The notes under the pieces are model-generated. The model saw only the letters and a list, made by a program, of their open reading frames with translations, did no database searches and was not told the origin of the DNA. Of a stretch of 64,000 bases of DNA, positions 16,681 to 25,283 are shown one piece after another. Position 1 is the first letter of the stretch. Every line of letters starts with the position of its first letter. A program made the translations under genes and the position numbers. This DNA is from Ensifer canadensis (GTDB lineage: Bacteria; Pseudomonadota; Alphaproteobacteria; Rhizobiales; Rhizobiaceae), in contig NZ_CP083371.1 of assembly GCF_017488845.2 (NCBI RefSeq), positions 1,736,001 through 1,800,000 of the forward strand, read 5' to 3'.

Positions 16681-17162
16681 GCGCTGCCTCTGCCGAACAG
16701 GATGATAAGGGCGCTGCCGGCAACGATCAGTGCCATGGCTGCCAGATCGCGGCGATCCGGGCGGCGCATCGGCAGGCCGAACAGCCCCCAGCGATCCGCA
16801 GCGATGCTGAATACCACCTGGCCCGCCAGCCCCAAGGCAAGAGTCCCGGATAGTGCAAGCGGTGAGTTCACGGCAAAAGAGGTCAACATGACGGTCACGC
16901 CGCCGGAAATCCCGCCAAGATAGGCCCAGAGCGGCGCATGCGGTTTCGTCCCGGCATTCCGGTTGCGCCAGGGATAAAGCATGGCGAGCATCACAAGCGC
17001 CGCCACAGTCCCCGTGCCATGCGCCGCCCAGGACGAGAACAACGCGTTGCCGTAGCGTCCCAGTTCGCCGTTGAAGTGAACCATGAGGGTCAAGAGCCCG
17101 CCGGTACCAAAGGCGGCCAGGAGATGCAGCGGATTGAGTGGGTGCCCGGAGGGACTGGTCAT
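16677..17162 (-). CDS. YdcZ (DUF606) family membrane protein, first of a pair
   Basis: A 161-residue paralogue of the gene that follows it, with helices around LLAAFGTGGLLTLMVHFNGEL, YLGGISGGVTVMLTSFAV and LAAMALIVAGSALIILFG. The ATG at 17162 is preferred; a TTG at 17198 would extend it by 12 residues. The ATGA overlap with the second gene implies translational coupling and a two-subunit carrier. The substrate is not predictable from the sequence. Confidence 0.78.
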   Translation of the reverse strand: MTSPSGHPLNPLHLLAAFGTGGLLTLMVHFNGELGRYGNALFSSWAAHGTGTVAALVMLAMLYPWRNRNAGTKPHAPLWAYLGGISGGVTVMLTSFAVNSPLALSGTLALGLAGQVVFSIAADRWGLFGLPMRRPDRRDLAAMALIVAGSALIILFGRGSA

Positions 17163-17447
17163 GAAGGGGTGCTCGCAACAGAATCGGTCATGCGACAATC
17201 ATCACCTGCCGATTGCCTTTCCTCCAGAGACTTCGATGACAGACTGACAGCTTTCACTCGGTTTCGCCCAACAACCCGACTGGCTGCAGTTTCGCCTTGC
17301 GATGTTCTGCGCGGGGCCGCCCGGCGGCGTCTACGGCGTGGGCGCCACAGGCGGCATCACCTATATGAGGACGATACACCACCGGCTGCAATACGAACTG
17401 CACGATCACGCCCGCTTTCCAGGCGTGATCCCGGGCAGCCGAAACAT

Positions 17448-18872
17448 TCAGCGCCCGGGGATCCAGGTGATGAAACGGACGAGTTTGTCCGTCAGCCCCT
17501 TGTACGGCGGCGAGATCAAATCGCTCGGCGCCGGATCGTATTTTCTGAGCACCGACATCGACTTGGAAAAGGTCAGGAACCCTTCCCTGCCGTGGTAGTG
17601 GCCCATGCCGCTCGCCCCGACACCGCCGAAAGGCATGTCGTTGCAGGCAAACTGGTAGAGCGTATCGTTGACGCAAACGCCACCGGCAACGATACGGGCG
17701 AGGATCGCTTCGATCTCGGCCGCATCTGCGCTGAAGCAATAAAGCGCCAGCGGCCGATCGCGACCGAGCACATAGCCGATCGCCTCGGCCGGGGTGCGAT
17801 AGCCGATGACCGGCAGGATCGGCCCGAAGATCTCCTCGCGCATAACCGCGCTGTCTTGGTCCGGATCGAGCACTACGGTGGGCTCGAGCATTCGCACCCG
17901 CGACGGTGGCATCTGTTTCATGTCCAGCAGCGAAACCAGTTCGTATCCGCGCGCGCGCGCATCGTTTACCAGAGTGGCGAGGCGGTCGTGCTGGGCTTCG
18001 TTGATGATCGACGTGTAGTCCTCATAACCGTTGCCGGCACCGTAGCGCTCGCCCATCTGCTGCTTCAGCAGGGTGACGAAAGCATCGCGTTTGCTCTCAT
18101 GAACAAGGACATAGTCCGGCGCGATGCAGGTTTGGCCGGCATTGAAGAACTTGCCGGTGGCGATGCGGTTCGCAGCACGCGGCAAATCCGCCGTCTCCCC
18201 GACGATGGCGGGTGATTTGCCGCCGAGCTCCAGCGTGACCGGGGTCAAATTTTGAGCGGCAGCCGCCATCACCTTACGGCCAACGGCGGTGGAGCCGGTG
18301 AAGAACAGATGGTCGAACGGCAGGGCGGAAAAGGCCGCCGAGAGATCAGCACCGCCGAGCACCACCGTCGCGCGCGTGTCTGGGAAAACATCGGCGATGA
18401 GCGTGCGCAAAAACTCCGACGTGCGCGGCGTATGTTCGGACGGCTTGAGAAGCACATGATTGCCGGCACCGATCGCCGCGACCAGAGGCGCGAGCGCCAG
18501 ATTGACCGGGTAGTTCCACGGCGAAATGATCCCGACGACACCAAGCGGAACGAACCGAATTTCTGCCTTTGCCGGCCAGAGCTTCCATCCGGCCGCCCGG
18601 CGTTCGGGCTTCATCCAGGCCTTGAGTCTGGCCAGCGTGTGATCGATCTCCGAAAGAACCACGCTGCCTTCGCCGAGCAGCGTCTCGTGAACTGAGCGAT
18701 GGCCGAAATCGGCGCTGACCGCCTTCGACATCTCATCCAGGCGCTCGCGGAAAAGACGGCGCAGACGCTTCAGATCGTCCCGGCGCTGCTCGTAGGACGG
18801 ACGCTGTTCGAGCCAGGCGGCACGCAGCCGCTCGAAGCTGGGCTGCAGCTGAAACGGATGGTTATCTTGCAT
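17448..18872 (-). CDS. Coniferyl-aldehyde-type aldehyde dehydrogenase
   Basis: A 474-residue NAD(P)-dependent aldehyde dehydrogenase. The Rossmann/active-site motifs are IISPWNYPVNLALAPLVAAI, FTGSTAVGRKVM, LELGGKSPAIV (general-base Glu) and NAGQTCIAPDYVLV (catalytic Cys). The C-terminus SPPYKGLTDKLVRFITW is typical of the coniferyl aldehyde dehydrogenase branch, which converts coniferaldehyde or related aldehydes to acids; broader aldehyde detoxification is equally possible. I chose the ATG at 18872 with AAAGG eight bases upstream. The start lies inside the end of the upstream YhhN gene, so the two are co-transcribed. Confidence 0.87.
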   Translation of the reverse strand: MQDNHPFQLQPSFERLRAAWLEQRPSYEQRRDDLKRLRRLFRERLDEMSKAVSADFGHRSVHETLLGEGSVVLSEIDHTLARLKAWMKPERRAAGWKLWPAKAEIRFVPLGVVGIISPWNYPVNLALAPLVAAIGAGNHVLLKPSEHTPRTSEFLRTLIADVFPDTRATVVLGGADLSAAFSALPFDHLFFTGSTAVGRKVMAAAAQNLTPVTLELGGKSPAIVGETADLPRAANRIATGKFFNAGQTCIAPDYVLVHESKRDAFVTLLKQQMGERYGAGNGYEDYTSIINEAQHDRLATLVNDARARGYELVSLLDMKQMPPSRVRMLEPTVVLDPDQDSAVMREEIFGPILPVIGYRTPAEAIGYVLGRDRPLALYCFSADAAEIEAILARIVAGGVCVNDTLYQFACNDMPFGGVGASGMGHYHGREGFLTFSKSMSVLRKYDPAPSDLISPPYKGLTDKLVRFITWIPGR

Positions 18873-19578
18873 GCGCATTGCCTTTAGTCGAGCGCGCGAA
18901 CAGCCATTGCGCCGTGTAGTAGGTACCCAGCACCCAGACGGCATTATAGGGAATGTTCCAGCGGAACCGCCCATAGGCAAGCAGCGTGTCGCTGACCATG
19001 AAGAACAGGCCGCCGAGGGCTGCCGACCGCGCGGCGGATTTCTGCGGCGCTCCAACCGCCAGCTGTCGATCACGGGAAATTGCCTGTGCGGCCATTGCTG
19101 CCAGCGCCAGCGCATAGATGACAACGGGAAGGCGCATACCGGGCGGCAAGGACGACCACAATCCGGTAATGACGATCAAACCGATCCCTGCGAAGATCGC
19201 GAATATCCCCTTGTCGGCGGCAAAGCGGCTATCGCGGGTCAGCGCCCAGATATAGGCGCAGTGGGTCAGGAGAAAGCAGACGAGGCCGGCGAGGAAATAG
19301 TCGCCCGGCAACATCAGAAAGAAGTCGCCTGCCGCCGCAAAGGCGAGCCCGGCGACAATCGCCAGCCCATAGGCCCGCGATGGCGGGCCGATGTTGCGTA
19401 GAACAGCAATGAGCAAAAGTATCGTTGCCGTCGGCTTGGTGACGTAATGCAACCACCGCCAGCCGGATTGATCGCCGCCGGCCAAGAGACTGCCGATGAT
19501 GGCGAGAACCGCGCAAACGGCAAACAGCGCATAGATCGATGCGTTGTTTCGCGCGCTCAAAGTACTGCTCTGCCTCAT
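18862..19578 (-). CDS. YhhN family protein (lysoplasmalogenase-like)
   Basis: A 238-residue membrane protein with seven or eight hydrophobic segments. FAAAGDFFLM and FMVSDTLLAYGRF contain the conserved Asp residues of the YhhN/TMEM86 family. Characterised members hydrolyse lysoplasmalogen and release an aldehyde. It overlaps the start of an aldehyde dehydrogenase gene by 11 bases, which fits a lipid-derived aldehyde being oxidised next. That coupling is inference, since plasmalogens are not usual in aerobic rhizobia. Confidence 0.78.
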   Translation of the reverse strand: MRQSSTLSARNNASIYALFAVCAVLAIIGSLLAGGDQSGWRWLHYVTKPTATILLLIAVLRNIGPPSRAYGLAIVAGLAFAAAGDFFLMLPGDYFLAGLVCFLLTHCAYIWALTRDSRFAADKGIFAIFAGIGLIVITGLWSSLPPGMRLPVVIYALALAAMAAQAISRDRQLAVGAPQKSAARSAALGGLFFMVSDTLLAYGRFRWNIPYNAVWVLGTYYTAQWLFARSTKGNAHAR

Positions 19579-19918
19579 GCCCGTCCCTCGTTATCAGCGA
19601 GACTGGCTCGCCCTTATTGCCCAACAACGACCGGCATCGCCGATCCGCAACCGTTTATTCGAGGGACTGTAGTCAAGCCCCGGATATTGTCCATAGCTGA
19701 ACAAATATGGAGGCGCTGTTCCTTGCGCGTAAGGCTGAGTGGAATCCATTTCTAGTGCCGCCCGGCATCCGTCTGCATCGGAGAAGCAATTGGTTGGCGA
19801 TCAGCGGTGTTCGCTACCGGCGAATGCTTTCTATAATTATCACTACATATTTCTGCGGTCAGGGTTGCGGGAGATATTTTTGCTATTTATATAAACTTCA
19901 CTACAGAAAGGAGTGCTC
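19579..19918 (+). promoter_or_regulatory. Regulatory region of the TetR/Rid pair with a CACTACA direct repeat
   Basis: A 340-bp spacer between divergent genes. The part next to TetR is AT-rich and contains CACTACA twice (19841-19847 and 19899-19905), 58 bp apart, in like orientation. GAAAGGAG precedes the TetR start. The repeats may be regulator sites, but no palindrome typical of TetR operators was found. Confidence 0.35.
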
Positions 19919-20545
19919 ATGGCGACCAGGGGACGGCCACGTGGTTTCGACCGCGATCTTGCGCTTCAAAAAATCACGGAGGTGTTTTGGGCGAAGGGTT
20001 ACGAGGCCGCCCAGCTCAACGACCTGACGGCGGCAATCGGCATCACGCCGCCGAGCTTCTACGCCGCGTTCGGGTCGAAGGAAGCCGCGTTTCGCGAGGC
20101 GGTCAGCCTCTATGCCGCGACAGCAGGATCGGGCCCGATGCGCGCACTCGATGAGGGTGAAACGGCGCGACAGGCGATACGCGCGATGCTTCTCGCCAGT
20201 ATCGAGGTCGCGCTTAGGGCACCGCAATCGAACGGCTGCCTGTTGATTCTCGGCGTGATGAATTGCCAGCCAGAAACCGGGCCACTCTACGACCTGCTCA
20301 AAGGCATAAGGAAAGAAACGGTGGAGCGCGTACACGCAAGGCTGGAGCGCGGCGTGGCCGACGGCGACCTCCCGCAAACCACCGACATACCGACACTGGC
20401 GACCTATTACGGTGCCATGATGCAAGCCATTTCCATGCAGGCCCGCGATGGCGCGACCCGACAGGAGCTCGAAGCCCTCGTCGGTCCATCCCTCGCCGCA
20501 CTGCAGGGAATACCGGCTGCCGATCAAGAAGTCTCAACACCTTGA
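19919..20545 (+). CDS. TetR/AcrR-family regulator
   Basis: A 208-residue regulator that opens ATRGRPRGFDRDLALQKITEVFWAKGYEAAQLNDLTAAIGITPPSFYAAFGSKEA, the classic TetR HTH with GRPR(G)FD start. The C-terminal ligand domain (about 75-205) is variable and of the AcrR type seen in many rhizobial stress regulators. AAAGGAG precedes the ATG at 19919 by about six bases. It is followed at once by a Rid-family gene, which it presumably controls; the ligand is unknown. Confidence 0.85.
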   Translation: MATRGRPRGFDRDLALQKITEVFWAKGYEAAQLNDLTAAIGITPPSFYAAFGSKEAAFREAVSLYAATAGSGPMRALDEGETARQAIRAMLLASIEVALRAPQSNGCLLILGVMNCQPETGPLYDLLKGIRKETVERVHARLERGVADGDLPQTTDIPTLATYYGAMMQAISMQARDGATRQELEALVGPSLAALQGIPAADQEVSTP

Positions 20546-20553
20546 GAAAGAAT

Positions 20554-21021
20554 ATGATGCAGCCCATCGGAACGACCGTCAACGCTGTGCCCACCCGGAC
20601 CGGAAAGGTCGTGATACCGGCCGAACTCCAGTCGGATGTGGATCAGTTTCATTACGCGCCCGCGCGCCGTGCCGGTGATTTCGTCTACCTGTCCGGCATT
20701 GTTGCCGCAAACGGCGACACCGAACCGATGGACGCCGAAGGATTTCGTCGCGAACTGCGCCGTGTCTTCACGTTGATCGAGCAATTGCTGGCTGCGTGCG
20801 AGGCGCGCCTCGATGACGTCGTCGAACTCCAGATGTTTCATGTGTTCGGAAGTGACCGCCTGGCATTGGACAAGGCGGGGCAACTGGCCGCGATCGCCGC
20901 GGTGCGGGACGAGTTCTTTGCTATCCCCTACCCCGCCGCGGTCGAGCTTGCCGTGGCCGACCTCAATCCGGACGGTGGGCTGGTCGAGATCAAGGCGACG
21001 GCATTCGCACCGCTTGGTTGA
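20554..21021 (+). CDS. RidA/Rid-family protein
   Basis: A 155-residue protein of the YjgF/YER057c/UK114 superfamily. FHYAPARRAGDFVYLSGIVAANG in the first half and IPYPAAVELAVADLNPDGGLVEIKATAF at the end fit the trimeric Rid fold. The usual catalytic Arg of RidA (in R-x-x-x-E near the C-terminus) is not evident, since the motif reads VELAVADL. It may therefore lack 2-aminoacrylate deaminase activity and belong to one of the Rid1-7 subgroups. It starts nine bases after the TetR stop. Confidence 0.75.
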   Translation: MMQPIGTTVNAVPTRTGKVVIPAELQSDVDQFHYAPARRAGDFVYLSGIVAANGDTEPMDAEGFRRELRRVFTLIEQLLAACEARLDDVVELQMFHVFGSDRLALDKAGQLAAIAAVRDEFFAIPYPAAVELAVADLNPDGGLVEIKATAFAPLG

Positions 21022-21037
21022 CGTGTTTTCCGCCCGA

Positions 21038-21934
21038 TCAATAATATCGGGGCCTGTCGAGCGCACCGACGCTTTCATTCGTTTGCCGGCCAGCGGCGCG
21101 CGCAGCCCAGGCGACCGTGTCGGCAATGCCGCCGAAGGGGTAGAGATGCAGCATGACCGTGCCGAGATCGCGGCCCGCCATGCCGCCTGCAAGCCGGCTC
21201 ATGAAACGATCCGGCCCCACCTTGTTGACGAGGTTGGCCAGCGAGAACCCGTATTTCCCGACGATCGCCGCGGACGAAGCCACACCGAATTGCGCCGCAA
21301 ACCGCAGCAATCGCTTCACATCCGCAGGTCCAGGCACGCCGATGCGGATCGGCGCATCGATGCCACGCGCCCTGACCTGCGCGATCCAGTCGACGACCGC
21401 ATCCGCATCGAAGCCGAATTGGGTGGTGATCTCGACGCTGCAGCCGCGGGCCTTCAGAAGCTCGGTCTTCTGGCCAAGGGCCACCCACAGGCGCGCCTGG
21501 TCAATCTTCGGATGGCCTTCCGGGTAGCCGGCGATCCCGACGTTGACGATGCCATGGTCCGCGACGATGCCGCCGGCAATTAGATCGAGCGAGTCCTTAT
21601 AGGGACCGGTTGGCGACGACGGATCGCCACCCACGAACATGAACCGGGCAGGACGCGCTGCGCTGATCAGGCCCGTGAGCAATTCGTCCCGATCCTGCAC
21701 CGATCTCAGCCGCCGGGACGAAATGATGGGGACAGGCTCGAAGCCCCATTGCCGGATACGCGCGGCCGCCTCGATGCGTTGCGCGTGGCTCTCGTTGCCG
21801 AGGTAGGCGATATTGATTGGCGTGCCGGCAGGAATCTCGGATTTCGCAGCTTCGATTTGCCAGATATCCTTGCCGGTAATCTCCAGTGAATAGTCACGAA
21901 ACAGAGCAGAACCGTGTTGTATGAGCGCGGTCAT
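21038..21934 (-). CDS. Methylenetetrahydrofolate reductase-like (MetF-fold) protein
   Basis: A 298-residue TIM-barrel protein of the MTHFR family. SLEITGKD near residue 17, then PINIAYLGNE, FMFVGGDPSSPTGPYKDSLDLI, VNVGIAGYPEGHPKI and ITTQFGFD carry the FAD- and folate-site patterns of MetF. Sequence around these motifs is divergent from housekeeping MetF. Such variants occur with one-carbon and demethylation genes, and the FAD/GcvT oxidoreductase at 32.8 kb could be a functional partner, though not adjacent. The start at 21934 is followed by MTALIQHG. It is convergent with the Rid gene. Confidence 0.72.
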   Translation of the reverse strand: MTALIQHGSALFRDYSLEITGKDIWQIEAAKSEIPAGTPINIAYLGNESHAQRIEAAARIRQWGFEPVPIISSRRLRSVQDRDELLTGLISAARPARFMFVGGDPSSPTGPYKDSLDLIAGGIVADHGIVNVGIAGYPEGHPKIDQARLWVALGQKTELLKARGCSVEITTQFGFDADAVVDWIAQVRARGIDAPIRIGVPGPADVKRLLRFAAQFGVASSAAIVGKYGFSLANLVNKVGPDRFMSRLAGGMAGRDLGTVMLHLYPFGGIADTVAWAARAAGRQTNESVGALDRPRYY

Positions 21935-22259
21935 GAAGATCCTTTGCCGGTGCGACGGGCTTGGGTCGCCTCGAGTCAACGGCGCGAGCTGTCGGGCTCG
22001 GGCATGCCTCAATCTAAGGCTTGGTCGAGTTGGAAGCGGGCACGGTTTTCTGCGGCGGCCGAGCCACCATGCCTCCGCGCATGCGGCATTGATCTAGCCG
22101 ATCGAAATTGCCGCGTCGACGCGCCAAGCGTCGCAGGCCCTCAACGCATCCAGTCCGAGGAAAATATGGGACGCAAGCGCCGACCTGCCGAATGGCTCCG
22201 GGGCTCGAAGCGCGGCGCTCAGCGACAGTGTCCGGACCGAACGAGCAGCGTCAGAAATA
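21935..22259. other. Intergenic stretch, nothing recognised
   Basis: About 325 bp upstream of the MetF-like gene and downstream of the DUF1127 terminator. No supported gene or repeat. Confidence 0.35.
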
Positions 22260-22293
22260 GAAAGCGCCCGCTCGTTTCCGAGCGGGCGCTTCA
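22260..22293 (-). terminator. Rho-independent terminator of the DUF1127 gene
   Basis: A GC-rich hairpin with arms AAGCGCCCGCTCG and CGAGCGGGCGCTT (minus strand 5' to 3'), followed on the minus strand by TTCTATTTCT. It lies 28 bp after the DUF1127 stop codon. Confidence 0.75.
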
Positions 22294-22320
22294 TGAAATC
22301 TTTGATGGTCTCAGGCGCGG

Positions 22321-22467
22321 TTAGCGGCCGAAGGCATTGCGGGCAATGCTCGGGATGTCGGCGCGGTCGATGCCGAGGTCGCGCAGTTCGCGCGTGGACA
22401 TGCGGCCCAGTTCGGAGACCGTCTGCCGGTACTTGAGCCAGTTGTTGAAAGAGCGTGCTACGTTCAT
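22321..22467 (-). CDS. Small DUF1127 protein
   Basis: A 48-residue protein whose second half, RMSTRELRDLGIDRADIPSI, is the arginine-rich DUF1127 motif. The first half (MNVARSFNNWLKYRQTVSEL) has the usual aromatic residues. In Agrobacterium and other alphaproteobacteria DUF1127 proteins take part in phosphate and carbon homeostasis and RNA-level regulation; the function here is inference. AAGGGG lies six bases before the ATG, and a strong terminator follows 28 bp after the stop, so the gene is a tidy monocistronic unit. Confidence 0.85.
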   Translation of the reverse strand: MNVARSFNNWLKYRQTVSELGRMSTRELRDLGIDRADIPSIARNAFGR

Positions 22468-22767
22468 GATGATCCCCTTTCCGTGGGCTTTCGAAGCCTA
22501 GCTGCCAGTCCTTGGCGCTTCGTTCACTTCGATGAGGGATATATAGTCGATACCCCGCGCCCATAGCAGCGCTAAGACTTCACTCCACCCCTGCAATCCG
22601 CGCATGGATCGTTGTGCCCCAGGGAACTGCGGCGGCCGGCAGATGGATCGGCGGGAACAGCCAATGGGAGCGACTGCCCTGAAGGACGGATATGCCCAAC
22701 CCCGGTCAAGTTGGACTGACCGGGGCCGAGCTACTTCGGACTTGGCGGAATAACGGACGCTTTAAAC
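22468..22767. other. Intergenic stretch, nothing recognised
   Basis: About 300 bp between the DUF1127 promoter region and the end of the aldolase/SDR gene. It should contain the DUF1127 promoter. No conserved box could be assigned with confidence. Confidence 0.3.
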
Positions 22768-24816
22768 TCAGCGCATCATCGCGCCGACATTGCCGCCGTC
22801 GACCGTGAGCACCGCGCCTGTGCTGGTGCGCGCCTTGGCGAGGTGGACGAAGGCGGCCGCGACGTCCCGTGCCGTTACCTCACGTCGAACCAGGTTGCCG
22901 CGCATGTAGCTTTCCGGCGAAATGCCGCGCGCCTGGCTGCGCTCCTCGATCATCTGATCGGTCATCAGGCCGGTGCGAATGCGGTCGGCGTTGACCGCGT
23001 TCGAGGTGATGCCGTCGGCGCCATGTTCGACGGCATATTGACGCATCAGTGCCATCAACGCCGCCTTCGACGTGCCGTAAGGGCCGAAGTCGGGGCCGGG
23101 ATTGACCGCCTGCTTCGAGACATTGAAGACCAGTGCACCGCCAGTTCTCTGGGCTTTCATGATCCGGACCGCGCTGCGGGCAATATAGTGGTGCCCCCAG
23201 AAGTTCAGCGCGAAAGCCTTCTGGAAGACCTCCTCCGAAACATCGAGCAGGGCGCCCTGGAAGGCCGCACCGGCGTTCGAGATGACGATATCGATGCCAC
23301 CGAAATGCCGGGCCACATCGGCGAGCGCCGCGTCGACCGCTTCGGGCTTCGTCACATCGCAGACGAGGCCGACACCACCGAGCCTTGCCGCTTCCTTCTG
23401 CAAGGCATCCTCGGCAAGGTCCAAGAGCGCGATCTCGGCGCCCTCGGCGTGCAGAGCCTCGGCAATCGCCAGCCCGAGCCCACCCGCACCACCGGTGATC
23501 ACCGCGACCTGCCGGCTCAGCGGCTTCTCCGCCTGCTTCGTCAGCTTAACCTGCTCGAGCGACCAGTACTCGATGTCGAAGAGGTCCTCTTCCGACAATG
23601 CCTCGAAGCTCTCGATGCCTTCGGCATTGCGGATCACGGCAATCGTCGCCTCGGCAACGTCGGCGCCGACACGGGCGGCCTTCTTTGTCGGGCCGGCGGC
23701 AAACAGGCCGACACCGGCAACATAGAAGACACGCGGCATCGGATCGAGCATGCGCTTGATCCCACCGACGCGCGCGTTGTTGCGCTCGAAGTAGGCGCGA
23801 TACTCGTCCTTATAGGCGGCGACGGCTGCGCGCACCTCTTCAGCCCAGCCGGCCATGTCGCCGGCGACAGGAGCGGACAGCGCCACGCCGAAGCGCTTGA
23901 TGTGGATGACATGCTCGGGCGTTGCATTGCCGCGGTGAACCAGATCGGCAACATTCTCGGCATTGCAGAAATCGAGGACATCAGGGCCGGAGCGATGTTC
24001 CAGCACGAAGCGGCGCGGGCAGCCCTCGACGCCGGTATCGATCGCGATGGCGCCACGCAGAACCGGGGCGATCTGAGCTGCCGTGGCAAGCGGGGCCGCC
24101 GGCTGGACGACCATGAACGGACGCGGGTTGCCGCGGGCGATGCGGCGCTCGGCCTTGTCGATGGCGGCGATCATCTTCTCATAGGATTCACGCGGATCTT
24201 CCGACCAGGTGAAAATGCCATGCTTCAGCAGGATCATGCCGTCGGCGCCCGGATTGGCGCGGAACGCCTCGTCGCAGGCCTTGGCGAGATCGAAGCCCGG
24301 CATCACGTAGGGAACGATGATGGAATCGGGGAACAGTTCGCGCACCAGATCCTCGCCATGCGGCTGATTGGTCAGCGACACGATCGCATTGGCATGGGTG
24401 TGGTCGATATGCCGAAACGGCAGGTTGGCGTGCAGGATCGCTTCCACCGAAGGGTTCGGCGCTGCAGGATCAAGCAGCAGCCGGCGCTGCAGCATCACCA
24501 TGTCGTCGTCGCTGAGTGTCGGGAATTTGACCATGGCCTGAAGCGGCTCCAGCCTGACGGCAGGCAGGCCCGCCGGTTCGATCGTGCCCATGTCCCAGCC
24601 GCTGCCTTTCACGCACAGAACGGAAACCTCGGAACCATCCATCTCGGTAAACGTGGTCTTGACGGAGGTGTTGCCGCCGCCATGCAGTACCAGTTCGGGA
24701 TCCGAACCCAGAAGCCGTGTCGTGTAGGTGCGGATCGCTAGGTCCCGGTTGACGCCGGCGTTGACGTAGGTGTCGACGACACGGGCGAATTCGGTTTCTG
24801 ACCATCTGGATTTCAT
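22768..24816 (-). CDS. Bifunctional class II aldolase / short-chain dehydrogenase
   Basis: A 682-residue fusion. Residues about 10-400 are a class II (zinc) aldolase domain: LHGGGNTSVKTTF, VKGSGWDMG and HIDHTHANAIVSL, with the metal histidines. From about 430 there is a short-chain dehydrogenase: VAVITGGAGGLGLAIAEAL, NAG, and the catalytic YGTSK near 578. This is the architecture of RhaD-type rhamnulose-phosphate aldolase/lactaldehyde dehydrogenase fusions, which split a ketose phosphate and oxidise the aldehyde product. The neighbours here (SorC regulator, PfkB kinase, ribose-type ABC importer) are not the canonical rhamnose set, so the sugar may differ. AGGAG precedes the ATG at 24816. Confidence 0.88.
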   Translation of the reverse strand: MKSRWSETEFARVVDTYVNAGVNRDLAIRTYTTRLLGSDPELVLHGGGNTSVKTTFTEMDGSEVSVLCVKGSGWDMGTIEPAGLPAVRLEPLQAMVKFPTLSDDDMVMLQRRLLLDPAAPNPSVEAILHANLPFRHIDHTHANAIVSLTNQPHGEDLVRELFPDSIIVPYVMPGFDLAKACDEAFRANPGADGMILLKHGIFTWSEDPRESYEKMIAAIDKAERRIARGNPRPFMVVQPAAPLATAAQIAPVLRGAIAIDTGVEGCPRRFVLEHRSGPDVLDFCNAENVADLVHRGNATPEHVIHIKRFGVALSAPVAGDMAGWAEEVRAAVAAYKDEYRAYFERNNARVGGIKRMLDPMPRVFYVAGVGLFAAGPTKKAARVGADVAEATIAVIRNAEGIESFEALSEEDLFDIEYWSLEQVKLTKQAEKPLSRQVAVITGGAGGLGLAIAEALHAEGAEIALLDLAEDALQKEAARLGGVGLVCDVTKPEAVDAALADVARHFGGIDIVISNAGAAFQGALLDVSEEVFQKAFALNFWGHHYIARSAVRIMKAQRTGGALVFNVSKQAVNPGPDFGPYGTSKAALMALMRQYAVEHGADGITSNAVNADRIRTGLMTDQMIEERSQARGISPESYMRGNLVRREVTARDVAAAFVHLAKARTSTGAVLTVDGGNVGAMMR

Positions 24817-25283
24817 AAAAGGCTCCTGTCTTCCCGCGCTTGGCAGCGTTTTCCATGGGGTTTGAAAATCAAGTCCTGTCGTCAGCAGCCCTTGCTCGGC
24901 CTGCGCGCCGAACGGACGACCGTTCCCCGCACGCCGTGAGGACAAAACGGCGACGCTATCCGTCGGTTGGCTGCAGGCGGCAACCTGCGTCTGCGCCATC
25001 ACGCCAAGGCTGCATGGCCTTGGGATTGCGGTCGACGTCGAGAGCGAGCTGCAGCCGATTTGTGGGGGCGGGAAAGACACCAAGCCGCGCTTTGCCGATT
25101 GGTTCGTTTCCAACCCACTGGCACGCGCCTATAGTCGAGCATTCCATCTCGGCGTCTCCCAAAACCTTCGTCGAGACAATTGCCACCATGCTGTGTCATG
25201 TGTCAACACGCATGGCAAATTTGTTTGACGGCGGACACTTTTTCCGCTTCAGGAGAAGCCATGACAATCCAGGGGAGCAGACG
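24817..25283. promoter_or_regulatory. Divergent control region of the sugar module
   Basis: A 467-bp spacer between the aldolase/SDR and SorC genes. Near the regulator lie TGTCAACAC (25201-25209) and GGCAAAT (25214-25220), then TTTGACG. The same two short words occur, arranged differently, in front of the transporter operon at 32356-32387. They may be SorC sites. No ORF in the spacer is supported. Confidence 0.35.

Noticed and set aside
22843..24741. A 632-codon open frame on the plus strand across the aldolase/SDR gene
   Set aside because: It is the antisense of a clear bifunctional enzyme in high-GC DNA, with low-complexity composition and no family motif.
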